Notes: generated by a model from the sequence alone, not told the origin. Shown: positions 19,073 to 30,613, counted from the first letter of the stretch. The stretch is DNA of 64,000 nt from Pseudoalteromonas luteoviolacea NCIMB 1944 (GCF_001625565.1 NZ_AUXS01000016.1:434001-498000); one strand, 5' to 3'. Translations and numbers: made by a program.

Positions 19073-19294
19073 GACACCTTCCTCCGCAATACCCATTGTT
19101 CCAGTCTACGCCTATTAGTGCAAAAAGTCACCTATAGCTTAAAATTCACTACTCAGTCCCTGTTAAATACTGCAAAAAATAAAAAAGTGATATAAAGTAT
19201 TGAGTAATCACTTTTTTTAGGATGCAGGGGCAAAATCTTTACCTAATACTTTTTTCCATAGTGTAAAGAAATGATTGCACCTTTAGATGGGTAA

Positions 19295-21474
<2,180 letters not shown>

Positions 21475-21483
21475 GAAACACAG

Positions 21484-22617
21484 ATGTCAAAACACTGTTT
21501 AAAACTCGCATTTATCGGTGGTGGTGCCAATTCAGCAGTGGGCTACGTGCATTTTTCTGCGGCGCAATTGGACAACAGATTCAAAGTGGTTGCGGGGGCT
21601 TTTAGTCGAGACAGTGAACACAACTTACTCACAGCACAACAGTGGGGTATCGAAGCCAAGCATACCTACAGCAACTGGCAAACCATGCTAGAACAAGAGC
21701 AGCACAATATTGATGCGGTGGTTGTTCTGACGCCCACACCTCACCACTTGGAAGTGCTTGAAACGCTTTTTAAACTCAACATTCCAACCATTTGCGAAAA
21801 GTCTTTGGTGTGTGGAAGTGATGAAATGCAACAATTAGCTAAATGCTATAACCCAAAAAAACACTTTTTGGCAGTCACTTTTAACTATTCTGGTTATGCC
21901 ATGATTAGAGAGCTTAAGAGTTTAATTAAGTTAAATAAGCTTGGAGATATTCAAAAGATCCACCTTGAGATGCCACAAGAAGGGTTTAAACGTCCACCTG
22001 AAATTGCGGGTAAAGCATCTCCTCCCCAATCTTGGCGTTTGCAGGACTATGCCGTACCAACGATTTGTCTTGATTTAGGTGTACACCTGCATCACCTCTC
22101 AAGTTATCTGCTAGATTTGGAACCAACACAGACCAGTGCGCTGTATGCTACACACTCTCAGTACCCAAATTTGGTCGATGATGTGCAGATGTTGCTTAAA
22201 TACCCAAACAACATTACTGGCAGTATGTGGATGTCAAAGACGGCCATCGGTCACAGAAATGGCCTAAAGGTAAGAGTGTATGGTACAGAGGGAAGCGCAA
22301 CCTGGTATCAACTCAACCCGGATGAATTGGAGCTGTACTTTAACGATGGCCGCCGAGAAATATTAGACCGGGCTGGGCAGTGTCAGTACGCTCACCAGTT
22401 TAGATACAATCGAATGAAACCTGGGCACCCAACCGGATTTGTTGAGGCCTTTGCTAATTTATACACGGATATTCATCAAGCGCTGTGCAGCTATTTAAAT
22501 TCAGAAGAAAACGCCAACGAGTATGTCTTTGGCTTTGATCAAGCACGGGACGGATTGGCATTATTTGAGGCTGCAACTCGCTCAAATCAGTCTGGAAGTT
22601 GGGAAGTCGTCAAATAA
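21484..22617 (+). CDS. Gfo/Idh/MocA-family NAD(P)-dependent oxidoreductase
   Basis: 377 residues, with an N-terminal Rossmann domain (FIGGGANSAVG at about 10-20) and a C-terminal alpha/beta substrate domain. The EKP lysine motif of the family appears as EKS (in TICEKSLVC), so the lysine is kept and the proline changed. The AGG-type ribosome-binding site is 9 bases after pseC, placing it in the pseBC operon. A sugar or sugar-acid oxidoreductase role is likely; the exact substrate cannot be told. Its position suggests either a modification of the pseudaminic acid branch or supply of an acyl precursor for the adjacent ligase/ACP pair. Confidence 0.85.
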   Translation: MSKHCLKLAFIGGGANSAVGYVHFSAAQLDNRFKVVAGAFSRDSEHNLLTAQQWGIEAKHTYSNWQTMLEQEQHNIDAVVVLTPTPHHLEVLETLFKLNIPTICEKSLVCGSDEMQQLAKCYNPKKHFLAVTFNYSGYAMIRELKSLIKLNKLGDIQKIHLEMPQEGFKRPPEIAGKASPPQSWRLQDYAVPTICLDLGVHLHHLSSYLLDLEPTQTSALYATHSQYPNLVDDVQMLLKYPNNITGSMWMSKTAIGHRNGLKVRVYGTEGSATWYQLNPDELELYFNDGRREILDRAGQCQYAHQFRYNRMKPGHPTGFVEAFANLYTDIHQALCSYLNSEENANEYVFGFDQARDGLALFEAATRSNQSGSWEVVK

Positions 22618-22628
22618 ATTGGTTATCT

Positions 22629-22652
22629 AAGTGAAGGGCTAGCCCTTCACTT
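22629..22652. terminator. 24-base perfect palindrome between convergent genes
   Basis: AAGTGAAGGGC TA GCCCTTCACTT: a perfect 24-base palindrome, 11 bases after the stop of the Gfo/Idh gene (plus strand) and 2 bases after the stop of the acyl-AMP ligase (minus strand). It probably serves as a bidirectional terminator for the two converging transcripts, although a U run is weak in both directions. Confidence 0.6.
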
Positions 22653-22654
22653 CG

Positions 22655-24172
22655 TTATTGATTTTGCAGTTTAACATCATTTCTGAGCACTTTACCCATT
22701 TGATTCCTAGGGAGTTCACTTAGACGTACAAACGTTCTCGGCTGCTGATAATCTGTCAGCTCCTGTAAGCACATTAACCGCAATGCTCTATCTATCGACG
22801 CTTCACCTTGCTGCTCGTAGACTACTTTAATGATTTCACCTAGCTGTGGCTCATCTACACCAAATGCGACACAATCGATAACATCAGGATGGCGCTTGAT
22901 CACAGCTTCAATATCTTGGGGGAATATATTGATACCGCCACTGGAAATTACCTCTTTTTTCCGCCCTACATAGTACAAATACCCCGACTCATCGAGATAG
23001 CCTAAATCACCAGTATAAAAATACCCTTCTTTATCGTAGGCAGCTTCTGTGGCATCCGGCATTTTATGATAACCGCTGAAACCTGTAAGCGTTTTACAGG
23101 CAATCTCCCCCACCACACCTTGCTGAACAGGCTGACCAACTTCTGAACATATTTTAACGTTAACAAATGGCAAAGGACGCCCAACACTACCATTTTTTTC
23201 TGGAGAATCTGACACACAAAAGTCGGTCACTACTCCCACTTCAGAAGCCCCATAACACTCGTGAAATGCACATTGTAATCTGCTTAGTAATGCACGTTTC
23301 GATTCAGCATTTAGCACTGCGGACGAAGAGACTAGGCAGCGCAACGAGCTCAAGTTAAAAACCGGCCCTTGATAGGCGAGAAAGCTCTCTAACTGTGCAG
23401 AAACCGCAAACAAAAAACTAATACGATGCGTTTCAATCGCATCCAGCCAGCCCTGCAAGGCAAATTTAGCCATAATTACCGTTGTTGCGCCAAGCATTAA
23501 GGGCATAAGCACGCCTCTTTGAGCCAAAGAATGATACAGTGGTGTCGCAACCAATACTTTGTCATTCTCATCCAAGCCATAGTAATTCTGAGTCGCTTCA
23601 ATAGCACGCATGATTTTACAGTATTGGCTAAGCACAATGGGCTTCGGTGTTCCGGTTGAACCTGAAGTCATTGTTAATATAAACGGCGCATTTACATCCA
23701 CTTGTTGGGGTAACTTCTGCGTAGAGGGGCTTAATGGTGTTTGGCGTTCAAAGACTTCTTGCCAAGTAATCTCTCCGGCAACGCTTTTCTCAAAGCTAAT
23801 CAGCTTATCTTTTTCTATGAGATCTTTTTCAAGCAAGATTTTACTGATACTGGGCCAAGACAAGACAGCTGCAACTGGTGTTTTTTTAAGTGCGACCTCA
23901 AGGGCTGTCCCTTTGAGGCTGATCGGTAAAGGTACAACCGCCAAGCCAATTTTTGCGGCGGCTAATAAGACGACTGGATACTCAATCCCGTTGGGCGCAA
24001 ACAGAGCAATTCGATGGCCTGAATTTAGCCCAATATGCTCAAAGTATGCCGCCAACTGGCAAACTTTTTGGTCCAAGTCTCTATATGTTAAATATGTATG
24101 CTTAAAAATCACAGCAGTTTTGTCTGGCGCCGCTAAAACACGGCGTTTAAAGATTGGATATATACCGTCCAT
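22655..24172 (-). CDS. Acyl-AMP ligase (ANL superfamily), probable acyl-ACP ligase of the pse locus
   Basis: About 505 residues from the ATG at 24172, one base after the pseGH stop (TAATATG); in-frame ATGs at 24205 and 24217 would overlap pseGH. All core adenylation motifs are present: TMTSGSTGTPK (168-177), ECYGASEVGVV, YFYTGDLGYLDE, GRKKEVISSGGINIFP, and the C-terminal lysine in NQMGKVLRND. It would activate a carboxylic acid as acyl-AMP and load it on a thiol. It is the last gene of pseI-ACP-pseGH-ligase, so the carrier protein two genes upstream is the likely acceptor. This arrangement is not part of the known pseudaminic acid pathway. Substrate unknown. Confidence 0.88.
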   Translation of the reverse strand: MDGIYPIFKRRVLAAPDKTAVIFKHTYLTYRDLDQKVCQLAAYFEHIGLNSGHRIALFAPNGIEYPVVLLAAAKIGLAVVPLPISLKGTALEVALKKTPVAAVLSWPSISKILLEKDLIEKDKLISFEKSVAGEITWQEVFERQTPLSPSTQKLPQQVDVNAPFILTMTSGSTGTPKPIVLSQYCKIMRAIEATQNYYGLDENDKVLVATPLYHSLAQRGVLMPLMLGATTVIMAKFALQGWLDAIETHRISFLFAVSAQLESFLAYQGPVFNLSSLRCLVSSSAVLNAESKRALLSRLQCAFHECYGASEVGVVTDFCVSDSPEKNGSVGRPLPFVNVKICSEVGQPVQQGVVGEIACKTLTGFSGYHKMPDATEAAYDKEGYFYTGDLGYLDESGYLYYVGRKKEVISSGGINIFPQDIEAVIKRHPDVIDCVAFGVDEPQLGEIIKVVYEQQGEASIDRALRLMCLQELTDYQQPRTFVRLSELPRNQMGKVLRNDVKLQNQ

Positions 24173-24173
24173 A

Positions 24174-25763
24174 TTAAGCTCTACTCGCTGGGAATTTTGC
24201 GACATAATTAAACTCATCTTCTGATGCTTGAGGAAATAACCTTTGCGTGACGGAAAACTCTTGAGATTCTGGCGTCAAAGCTACAAAACCTTCCTTTTGG
24301 TTCAACAAATTTACAAATTTATTGTCTTTGTTGATCACAGCCAGCCACACCGCCTCTGGGTGCTGCGCTGCGCAGTATTCTAGCTGCCAATTTAGAATAA
24401 GTTGTGCGTGCACAAAATTAACGTCATTGCTGGCGGCAAACCATCCACCAAAGAGGTAATCTTGCTGGTTATCTCGATACACCTGATGCCACACATAAAT
24501 GAGCGGTTTGTTGTCTTTTTCTAACACATACGAATGACGATTATTGTTAAACCACCATGCATAGTGATCAACTTCTTTAATGGTATCTGTTATCGTCATA
24601 CGCCACATATTTTCACTGCGATTGCGTGCTCGCAAATAACCATTTACATCATTATTTGTAACTTTGCGCACGTGAAGCGAATCAGACAGCTCTGAAACAA
24701 CCTCAACTGCATTGCTAGACTCAGGTTGTAGCTGTTTGCGTTGCTTCACTGGTGTCCCTAGCAAGGTATCTGCGATGCGTTCTTGGCCCAAGCCATCGAC
24801 ATGAACACTAGGGTGCCTGCGCTGCGCTGCAATGGTACTGCGATGTTCAAATAACGTAATAATAAGCTTATACACATTACTGACTGGGTAATCTAGCAGA
24901 TCCGGAACGTGGTAATAGTGTCCAAGATCTTGCAAATTTTCAATCTCGTTATGTTGGTTTACAGCAAGCGAGAAAGTCAGCGCAGGTGTTTTCGTCACAG
25001 CTAATTCGTACAAAGATGTACCAAGCGCACCGACAAATAACCCCGTTTTTCTGTAAATAGATGCCAAACTCTTAGGCGCATCGACTAGTACTAAATTGTC
25101 GAATTGATTCTCTAGTTGGCGTAACTTTTCGGTATTCAGCGCTTTTGGCCCTATCACAGCCAATATATTGCATGTTTGTTCACCACAAAGGAAAAGTTGT
25201 TCAATAACCTCTGTTAGCTGAGTCCAATCTCCGCCGCCACCCAATGAGAAAGTAATGGTATCCGGCCTTTGCTCTAAGCTTTCATTTTCCTGATATTCAG
25301 GAGCAAGAATGGCAAATTCAGGTCCTAGCAAACAGTCTGTACCCGGTGCCACCAAGTTCTCATATCTTGAGTGAGTATCCTTACCTGCCCATTTCATATC
25401 AACAACCAGATCTGCGTGATGTTCGCGGCCTAAATCATCCATACTCATGAGCTGAACACCGTGCTGTCGGGCCTCGTCCTCCCATGTCACATCAAAGCCA
25501 TAGCCATCCAAAACGACCCATTGAATATTCATAGCTTGAGCGTCTAAATAGGATAGGCAAAATTCAGCATCCTCTCGGCAGTTTTGAAACTTAGGCACCC
25601 AGACAATTTTCGCTTGCAGCGGCGCCATAAACTCACCAACAGCTGCGTTTTCATCAATAAGAAACACTGTCTTAGCGCCTCTACCTTCAAGCGCTACAGC
25701 GAGCCACTTCATACGCATAAAGTGGCCCATACCACACTGTGTATCAACCCGAAAAGCTATCAT
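24174..25763 (-). CDS. pseG: PseG-PseH fusion: UDP-sugar hydrolase plus GNAT acyltransferase
   Basis: 529 residues. Residues 1 to about 340 are PseG, the GT-B-fold hydrolase that removes UDP from UDP-2,4-diacylamino-trideoxy-altrose; the catalytic-histidine motif GMGHFMRM is at 11-18 and FSLGGGGDWTQ at about 173-183. After a linker (about 340-365), residues about 366-525 form a GNAT acyltransferase domain of PseH type (VRKVTNNDVNGYLRARN, followed by a C-terminal EGFV-type strand). In many species PseG and PseH are separate proteins. PseH normally N-acetylates C4 from acetyl-CoA; here the neighbouring ACP and ligase suggest an acyl-ACP donor (inference). Overlaps the ACP gene by 4 bases. Confidence 0.9.
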   Translation of the reverse strand: MIAFRVDTQCGMGHFMRMKWLAVALEGRGAKTVFLIDENAAVGEFMAPLQAKIVWVPKFQNCREDAEFCLSYLDAQAMNIQWVVLDGYGFDVTWEDEARQHGVQLMSMDDLGREHHADLVVDMKWAGKDTHSRYENLVAPGTDCLLGPEFAILAPEYQENESLEQRPDTITFSLGGGGDWTQLTEVIEQLFLCGEQTCNILAVIGPKALNTEKLRQLENQFDNLVLVDAPKSLASIYRKTGLFVGALGTSLYELAVTKTPALTFSLAVNQHNEIENLQDLGHYYHVPDLLDYPVSNVYKLIITLFEHRSTIAAQRRHPSVHVDGLGQERIADTLLGTPVKQRKQLQPESSNAVEVVSELSDSLHVRKVTNNDVNGYLRARNRSENMWRMTITDTIKEVDHYAWWFNNNRHSYVLEKDNKPLIYVWHQVYRDNQQDYLFGGWFAASNDVNFVHAQLILNWQLEYCAAQHPEAVWLAVINKDNKFVNLLNQKEGFVALTPESQEFSVTQRLFPQASEDEFNYVAKFPASRA

Positions 25764-26008
25764 GCCTGTTCCAGCATTGCAGTTACTAGATTACCAACAA
25801 TGGCATTATTTTCATCTAACAGTAATGAAGGCGATACCACAATCGAGAAATGTGCCTCAAGCCCCATTGTTAAAGAGAGGATCTCAAATGAATCTAGGGC
25901 ACCTTCGGAAATAAAGTTGTAACTTTCCAGCTCTGAAGTGCTTAACAAAACGCCACGCTCTTCCATAAATTGCTGAATGTACTCTAGTAATGCTTCTTTT
26001 GTAACCAT
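25760..26008 (-). CDS. Acyl carrier protein of the pse locus
   Basis: 82 residues from the ATG at 26008, which overlaps the pseI stop as TAATG. The four-helix ACP signature is clear: the phosphopantetheine serine is S40 in the motif GALDSFEIL, followed by the acidic recognition helix. It is encoded between pseI and pseGH, with 1- and 4-base overlaps, so it is co-translated with pseudaminic acid enzymes. The adjacent AMP ligase is its probable loading enzyme. Such a carrier protein is not needed for ordinary acetyl-CoA-dependent PseH chemistry. Confidence 0.9.
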   Translation of the reverse strand: MVTKEALLEYIQQFMEERGVLLSTSELESYNFISEGALDSFEILSLTMGLEAHFSIVVSPSLLLDENNAIVGNLVTAMLEQA

Positions 26009-27072
26009 TACAGCATGTCCTCCCAACGTAACTGCGTGCCGCATATCAACGGCTTATTAACTCGGCGTCCTATCAAGTTAGGTAACTCTTTAGGCATAAT
26101 TTCTCCACCACCAGGACGCATTTGTCTTAAATGTTCCGCGGTCAAAACTTCGTTGGCCTGAATATCTTTGACAATATAAACACAGCGACGGGCTTTAGAT
26201 GCTTCACTCGGATAATGAACCGTCCCCATGGCTTTTTCTATTTGTCGCACACCGTGGACCAAAGCTTTTAACTCATCAGGCGTCATCGAAAAAAAGCTAT
26301 CAGCAGTGTTGTCTTTTTTATCTAATACGAAGTGCTTTTCAATCATACACGCTCCCACGGCCACCGATGCCAAAGGCACATCATTTCCGAGCGTATGATC
26401 CGACAAACCAACAGGACAGCCAAACGCTTCGCGCAGGTGCGGCATGGTCCGCAAATTAATTGACTCGGCAGGGGCGGGATAGGTGCTTGTGCACTTCATC
26501 AAGGCTAACTCCTCAATTCCCGCATCATGGGCTACTTTAACCGCTTCTGCAATTTCAGTGAGGGTCGCCCCACCCGTTGACATAATCACGGGCTTTTTAG
26601 TTGCCGCGACATCTCGGATCAATTGATGATCGATAAGCTCTGGAGAAGCAATTTTATATGCCGGGGCATCAAATTGCTCGAGTAAATCAACTGCGGATTT
26701 ATCAAATGGAGAGGAAAAACAAGTCAGCTCCAATTTATTTGCCAGTTCAAATAGCTCAGCATGAAAATCCCAAGGCATATAAGCGCCTTGATAAAGGTCG
26801 TATAAATATTGACCTTGCCAGGGACCCGTAGCTTCAAAGTGCGGCAACTTACAGTTCATCGTAAGCGTATCTGCTGTATATGTTTGCAGTTTAATCGCAT
26901 CGGCACCAGCTTCTTTGGCCGCGTATACTAATTCTTTGGCTTTAGTCAGTGATTGACCGTGATTAGCAGACATCTCGGCAATGATATAACATGGAAAGTC
27001 ATGACCAACATCCCTGCCCGCAATTTGGAATTGAGATTTAAAATTCACAATGCTCTCTTCTTTTTTTGGCAT
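26008..27072 (-). CDS. pseI: PseI, pseudaminic acid synthase (NeuB family)
   Basis: 354 residues. PseI condenses 2,4-diacylamino-2,4,6-trideoxy-L-altrose with phosphoenolpyruvate. The N-terminal TIM barrel (about 20-280) shows the NeuB features AEMSANHGQSLTKAKEL, KLQTYTADTLT and GLSDHTLG; the C-terminal SAF (antifreeze-like) domain lies at about 290-354 (ANEVLTAEHLRQMRPG). It is the first gene of a minus-strand operon divergent from pseF, with 161 bases between. The ribosome-binding sequence is weak (AAAG). Confidence 0.94.
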   Translation of the reverse strand: MPKKEESIVNFKSQFQIAGRDVGHDFPCYIIAEMSANHGQSLTKAKELVYAAKEAGADAIKLQTYTADTLTMNCKLPHFEATGPWQGQYLYDLYQGAYMPWDFHAELFELANKLELTCFSSPFDKSAVDLLEQFDAPAYKIASPELIDHQLIRDVAATKKPVIMSTGGATLTEIAEAVKVAHDAGIEELALMKCTSTYPAPAESINLRTMPHLREAFGCPVGLSDHTLGNDVPLASVAVGACMIEKHFVLDKKDNTADSFFSMTPDELKALVHGVRQIEKAMGTVHYPSEASKARRCVYIVKDIQANEVLTAEHLRQMRPGGGEIMPKELPNLIGRRVNKPLICGTQLRWEDML

Positions 27073-27233
27073 ATAACTTTAACTGTGTAAGCAAATATCG
27101 CGCCGACAATTAACATTGGTACAAAAAGCACCCAACGCCAATAAATACAACGCACACAATCACTTTTTTATTCTGTATTTGAGTGTAATGATTTGCTATA
27201 TTGAACGCAATTATAATGATAACAACGACTTCG

Positions 27234-27959
27234 ATGGAAAACGTTCAAATCATCATTCAAGCGCGAATGACGTCAACCCGTTTAGCGGGAAAAGTACTCT
27301 TACCATTGTGTAATTCAACCGTCTTGCAGGTTATGCTGCAAAGGCTCAATGAGTTTAAAGATCACATCGTTATTGCGACCACGAATGACGGTTCGGAAGC
27401 CCCCATTGTCGAACTCTGTAAAAAGAATAAAATAAAATATTATCAAGGCAGCACCGAAGATGTGTTATCGCGTTATTACGAAGCGGCGACTCTATTTGGA
27501 GCCACCGACGATACAACCATAGTGAGGCTGACAAGTGATTGCCCTCTCATTGACCCTCAATTAACGAGACAAGTGATAGAGAAGCATCGTCAATCTCAAT
27601 ATGATGTTGTCAACCTAGGACCGCACAGCGGATACCCTAGAGGGTTAGATTGCACCGCTTTTTCATATCAATTATTGAAAAAGACCCATCTCTTGGCCAC
27701 CAGCGCGCCCGATAGAGAACACGTGACACTTGGTATGGCAAAGTTTTGCTCAATATCAACGTACTCATTTGCCGAAGGAGAGTCTTTGGATCACTGGCGT
27801 CTCACGCTTGATGAACCAGATGACTATACGGCAATTAAAGCAATTTACGCTCAGTTCGGCGATAACCTTGATTTTTCCTATCTCGAGCTAAAAAAACAAT
27901 TAAAGGAAAAGCCTGAACTTACCGATATAAATAAACACGTAAGTCAAAAAACTGTTTAG
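27234..27959 (+). CDS. pseF: PseF, CMP-pseudaminic acid synthetase-like cytidylyltransferase
   Basis: 241 residues from the ATG at 27234 (MENVQIIIQARMTSTRLAGK), chosen because family members start this way; an ATG at 27216 is possible, and neither has a clear ribosome-binding site. The NTP-binding motif QARMTSTRLAGKVL and the VRLTSDCPLIDP metal-binding region place it in the SpsF/PseF group (COG1861). It would transfer CMP from CTP to pseudaminic acid. SpsF-like proteins also act on other sugars, but no other CMP-nonulosonate synthetase is seen here, so the PseF role is the best fit. First gene of the long plus-strand run. Confidence 0.85.
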   Translation: MENVQIIIQARMTSTRLAGKVLLPLCNSTVLQVMLQRLNEFKDHIVIATTNDGSEAPIVELCKKNKIKYYQGSTEDVLSRYYEAATLFGATDDTTIVRLTSDCPLIDPQLTRQVIEKHRQSQYDVVNLGPHSGYPRGLDCTAFSYQLLKKTHLLATSAPDREHVTLGMAKFCSISTYSFAEGESLDHWRLTLDEPDDYTAIKAIYAQFGDNLDFSYLELKKQLKEKPELTDINKHVSQKTV

Positions 27960-27967
27960 GGGAAACA

Positions 27968-29032
27968 ATGGAATATATTATTTATGGTGCGGGTGGCAAT
28001 GGTAAGGCCATTTTCGACGCCATGTCTAAACAGGGTGACAATGTATTATTTTTCATTGACTTATACTCAACTGAAGATAGCTACAAAGGCGTCCCAATTT
28101 ATAAACCTGATGCCGTAGAGCCGAGTGAAACGCCAGTTTTAGTGTCGCTTTCTTGCCTAAGCCAAGTGGTCAAAAAGCAACTTGAACTCAAAGGCTTTAA
28201 AAACTGTTATAACTTAAATGAGGTGATGACAGGGTTTAAATATATATTTGACGCCTTTTTTGACGTTTCACATAAGCAAGCACTACAGCAAAGTGAAATT
28301 CAGTTTGTTGACAAATTAGATAACCTTCACAGTAAACTTGCCAATGCTCAAAGCAAGCAGTGTTTAGAGCGGATCAGAAAATTTAGGCAAAACCCAAATT
28401 ATGACACCTATTTGGAAAATGATTGGGAAACCCAATATTTTCCAAAAGAGCTAATGTCGAAAGGCCTCGTTCAATCGCCATTTAAAATGGTTGATTGTGG
28501 CGCCTTTAACGGGGATACGCTGCAGCTCGCCACAAACATTACGCAGCAATATGATATTGAGTTCGACAGTATCGTTTGTTTTGAACCCGACCCAAAAAAC
28601 TATCAAAATTTAATGACTAGACTCAGAGGAAAGAACGGCGTATTTCCTCGCGTTTTTACACAGCAAGCCGGAGTGTGGTCTAAAAATACAACCCTGAGCT
28701 TTAGCTCATGCGGAGACCAAAGCAAAATAACAGAAGATGCGAACGCACAGAGCAATAGTCTGCAGGTCGCAAAAATAGATGATGTTTGTTATGGACTCGC
28801 ACCCAACTACATAAAAATGGATGTGGAAGGCGCAGAAATTGAAGCCTTAAAAGGGGCATCTGAGATTATTACCGATTTTAAGCCGAACCTGGCAATTTCA
28901 GTGTACCACCATCCAGAACACTTATGGCAAATAGCTGAGTTAATTGAAGAACTCCACAGCGAATATCAATTTTACTTACATGCACACGGCGATTTTTGTA
29001 ATGAGATCGTGCTCTATGCAATAGCAGAGTAA
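27968..29032 (+). CDS. FkbM-family methyltransferase with an N-terminal Rossmann-like domain
   Basis: 354 residues. The N-terminus (1-95: IIYGAGGNGKAIFDAM) resembles the small nucleotide-binding domain found at the start of sugar acetyltransferases and of some FkbM proteins. The C-terminal half (about 165-350) is an FkbM-type SAM methyltransferase: MVDCGAFNGDTLQLA, VCFEPDPKNYQNL, and YIKMDVEGAEIEALKG. These proteins O-methylate hydroxyl groups on sugars or small molecules. 8 bases after pseF. The substrate could be the glycan on flagellin or a nucleotide sugar. Confidence 0.85.
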   Translation: MEYIIYGAGGNGKAIFDAMSKQGDNVLFFIDLYSTEDSYKGVPIYKPDAVEPSETPVLVSLSCLSQVVKKQLELKGFKNCYNLNEVMTGFKYIFDAFFDVSHKQALQQSEIQFVDKLDNLHSKLANAQSKQCLERIRKFRQNPNYDTYLENDWETQYFPKELMSKGLVQSPFKMVDCGAFNGDTLQLATNITQQYDIEFDSIVCFEPDPKNYQNLMTRLRGKNGVFPRVFTQQAGVWSKNTTLSFSSCGDQSKITEDANAQSNSLQVAKIDDVCYGLAPNYIKMDVEGAEIEALKGASEIITDFKPNLAISVYHHPEHLWQIAELIEELHSEYQFYLHAHGDFCNEIVLYAIAE

Positions 29033-29057
29033 TACAGTAATTCCGAGCAGAGAAAAC

Positions 29058-30005
29058 ATGAAAGAGAAAACGATTTTAGTAACTGGTGCAACAGGCTACA
29101 AAGGCACCGTTTTAGTACCTAAGCTTTTAAATAAAGGCTATCGTGTCGTCGCTTTAGACACACAGTGGTTTGGCAACTTCCTACCTACACACCCTAATCT
29201 TACTGTTGTAAAAGGTGATGTGAGAGACACTCATTCAATTGATTTAGCTGGTATCGATAGCATTATTCATTTGGCCTCTATCGCCAATGACCCATGTGGC
29301 GACTTAAACCCTAAATTAACTTGGGAAGTCAGTGCATTGGCCACTATGCAACTCGCTGATAAAGCCAAAAAGTCTGGCATCAAACAGTTTATTTATGCCT
29401 CTTCAGGCAGTGTATACGGCGTTAAAGATGAAGAGCAAGTAACTGAAGACCTGTCTCTTGAACCTATTTCAGAATACAACAAGACCAAAATGGTTGCTGA
29501 ACGAGTGCTACTGAGCTATGCCGATGATATGGCAGTACAAATCGTTAGGCCCGCAACCGTATGTGGCCTCTCAGCGCGTATGCGCCTTGATGTCTCTGTC
29601 AATATGTTGACAATGCAAGCGCTTAAAAACAAGAAGATCACTGTGTTTGGTGGTGCGCAAGTTCGTCCTAATATACACATTGATGATATTACCGACCTGT
29701 ATATCTATATGCTTGAGCACCCAGAAAAAACTTCTGGCATATTTAATGCTGGTTTTGAAAATATCTCGATCATGGATATTGCCAAAATGGTACAAAGCAA
29801 AGTGGATTGCGAAATAGAAGTAACGCCTTCCAATGACCCTAGGTGCTACAGAATCAACTCTGACAAACTATTGGCAACCGGTTTTAAACCTAAAAAGGAT
29901 GTAAACACCGCCATCGGCGAATTGATCACTGCTTTTGAAAATGGAGAGTTGGAAGATCAAGACCGTTTTTACAACCTAAAGTGGATGCAACGAGAAGTAC
30001 TATGA
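29058..30005 (+). CDS. NAD-dependent epimerase/dehydratase (extended SDR)
   Basis: 315 residues. The dinucleotide motif VTGATGYKG is at about 8-16; the catalytic serine is in ASSGSVYG and the YxxxK pair in SEYNKTKMVAE, so all SDR catalytic residues are kept. The length suits a sugar-nucleotide 4-epimerase, reductase or related enzyme. Its stop overlaps the following SIS-domain gene by 4 bases (ATGA). I cannot assign the substrate; together with the later dehydratase-like gene it probably acts on a nucleotide sugar made by this operon. Confidence 0.85.
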   Translation: MKEKTILVTGATGYKGTVLVPKLLNKGYRVVALDTQWFGNFLPTHPNLTVVKGDVRDTHSIDLAGIDSIIHLASIANDPCGDLNPKLTWEVSALATMQLADKAKKSGIKQFIYASSGSVYGVKDEEQVTEDLSLEPISEYNKTKMVAERVLLSYADDMAVQIVRPATVCGLSARMRLDVSVNMLTMQALKNKKITVFGGAQVRPNIHIDDITDLYIYMLEHPEKTSGIFNAGFENISIMDIAKMVQSKVDCEIEVTPSNDPRCYRINSDKLLATGFKPKKDVNTAIGELITAFENGELEDQDRFYNLKWMQREVL

Positions 30006-30613
30006 GCAATAAACAAGGTGCAGTTTCTGAACTGCCAGTCCAACACCCTGCAGAATCCATAGCGCAAGCGTACACCGATACACTTAGCTGCGTGTTACAA
30101 CAACTCGATACAAAGCAAATAGCACGACTTGTTGACAGTCTACTGGAAATGAAAAGGCAAAACGGCACCTTATTTATTTGTGGCAATGGGGGCTCAGCAG
30201 CCAATGCCATTCACTTAGCTAACGATTTCACTTTTGGCATTAACCCTCAAGGCAATGCCATTAAAGTAGAAGCGCTTGCCGCCAATAGTTCAGTATTAAC
30301 ATGTCTTGGTAACGATATTGGTTACGAAAACATATTCAGTCACCAACTTAAAGTCAAAGCAGGTTCAAATGACCTGTTATTGGTTTTATCGGGTAGTGGC
30401 AACTCTCAGAACATCATTAATGCTATCTCACAAGCTCAGACCATTGGGATGACGACTGTCGGCATTCTTGGCTTCAAAGGGGGTAAGGCTAAGCCCATGT
30501 TAGACCAAGTATTTCACTTTGATGTTCAAGACATGCAAATCTCAGAAGATACACAAGTTATTATTGGCCATATATTGATGAAAGCGCTTTATCAGGAATT
30601 AAAAAATGTCTAA
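30002..30613 (+). CDS. SIS-domain sugar-phosphate isomerase, GmhA-like
   Basis: 203 residues from the ATG at 30002 (coupled to the previous stop). The SIS motif FICGNGGSAANAIHLANDF at about 58-76 and VLSGSGNSQNII are the phosphosugar-binding loops typical of GmhA, which converts sedoheptulose 7-phosphate to D-glycero-D-manno-heptose 7-phosphate. Housekeeping heptose synthesis usually lies elsewhere, so this copy is probably dedicated to a glycan heptose. An HldE-like enzyme (46024-47487), an HddC-like nucleotidyltransferase (47489-48190) and a HAD phosphatase (35491-36087) in the same run support that reading. Confidence 0.82.
   Translation: MSNKQGAVSELPVQHPAESIAQAYTDTLSCVLQQLDTKQIARLVDSLLEMKRQNGTLFICGNGGSAANAIHLANDFTFGINPQGNAIKVEALAANSSVLTCLGNDIGYENIFSHQLKVKAGSNDLLLVLSGSGNSQNIINAISQAQTIGMTTVGILGFKGGKAKPMLDQVFHFDVQDMQISEDTQVIIGHILMKALYQELKNV

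Noticed and set aside
19181..19217. A/T-rich inverted repeat (AAAAAAGTGAT / ATCACTTTTTT) in the spacer between the short flagellin and pseB
   Set aside because: It looks like a terminator but both flanking genes are transcribed away from it; it could mark an old junction, yet nothing else supports that.
23610..24224. 204-codon open frame antisense to the acyl-AMP ligase
   Set aside because: The ligase motifs on the other strand are complete; the antisense frame shows no family pattern.
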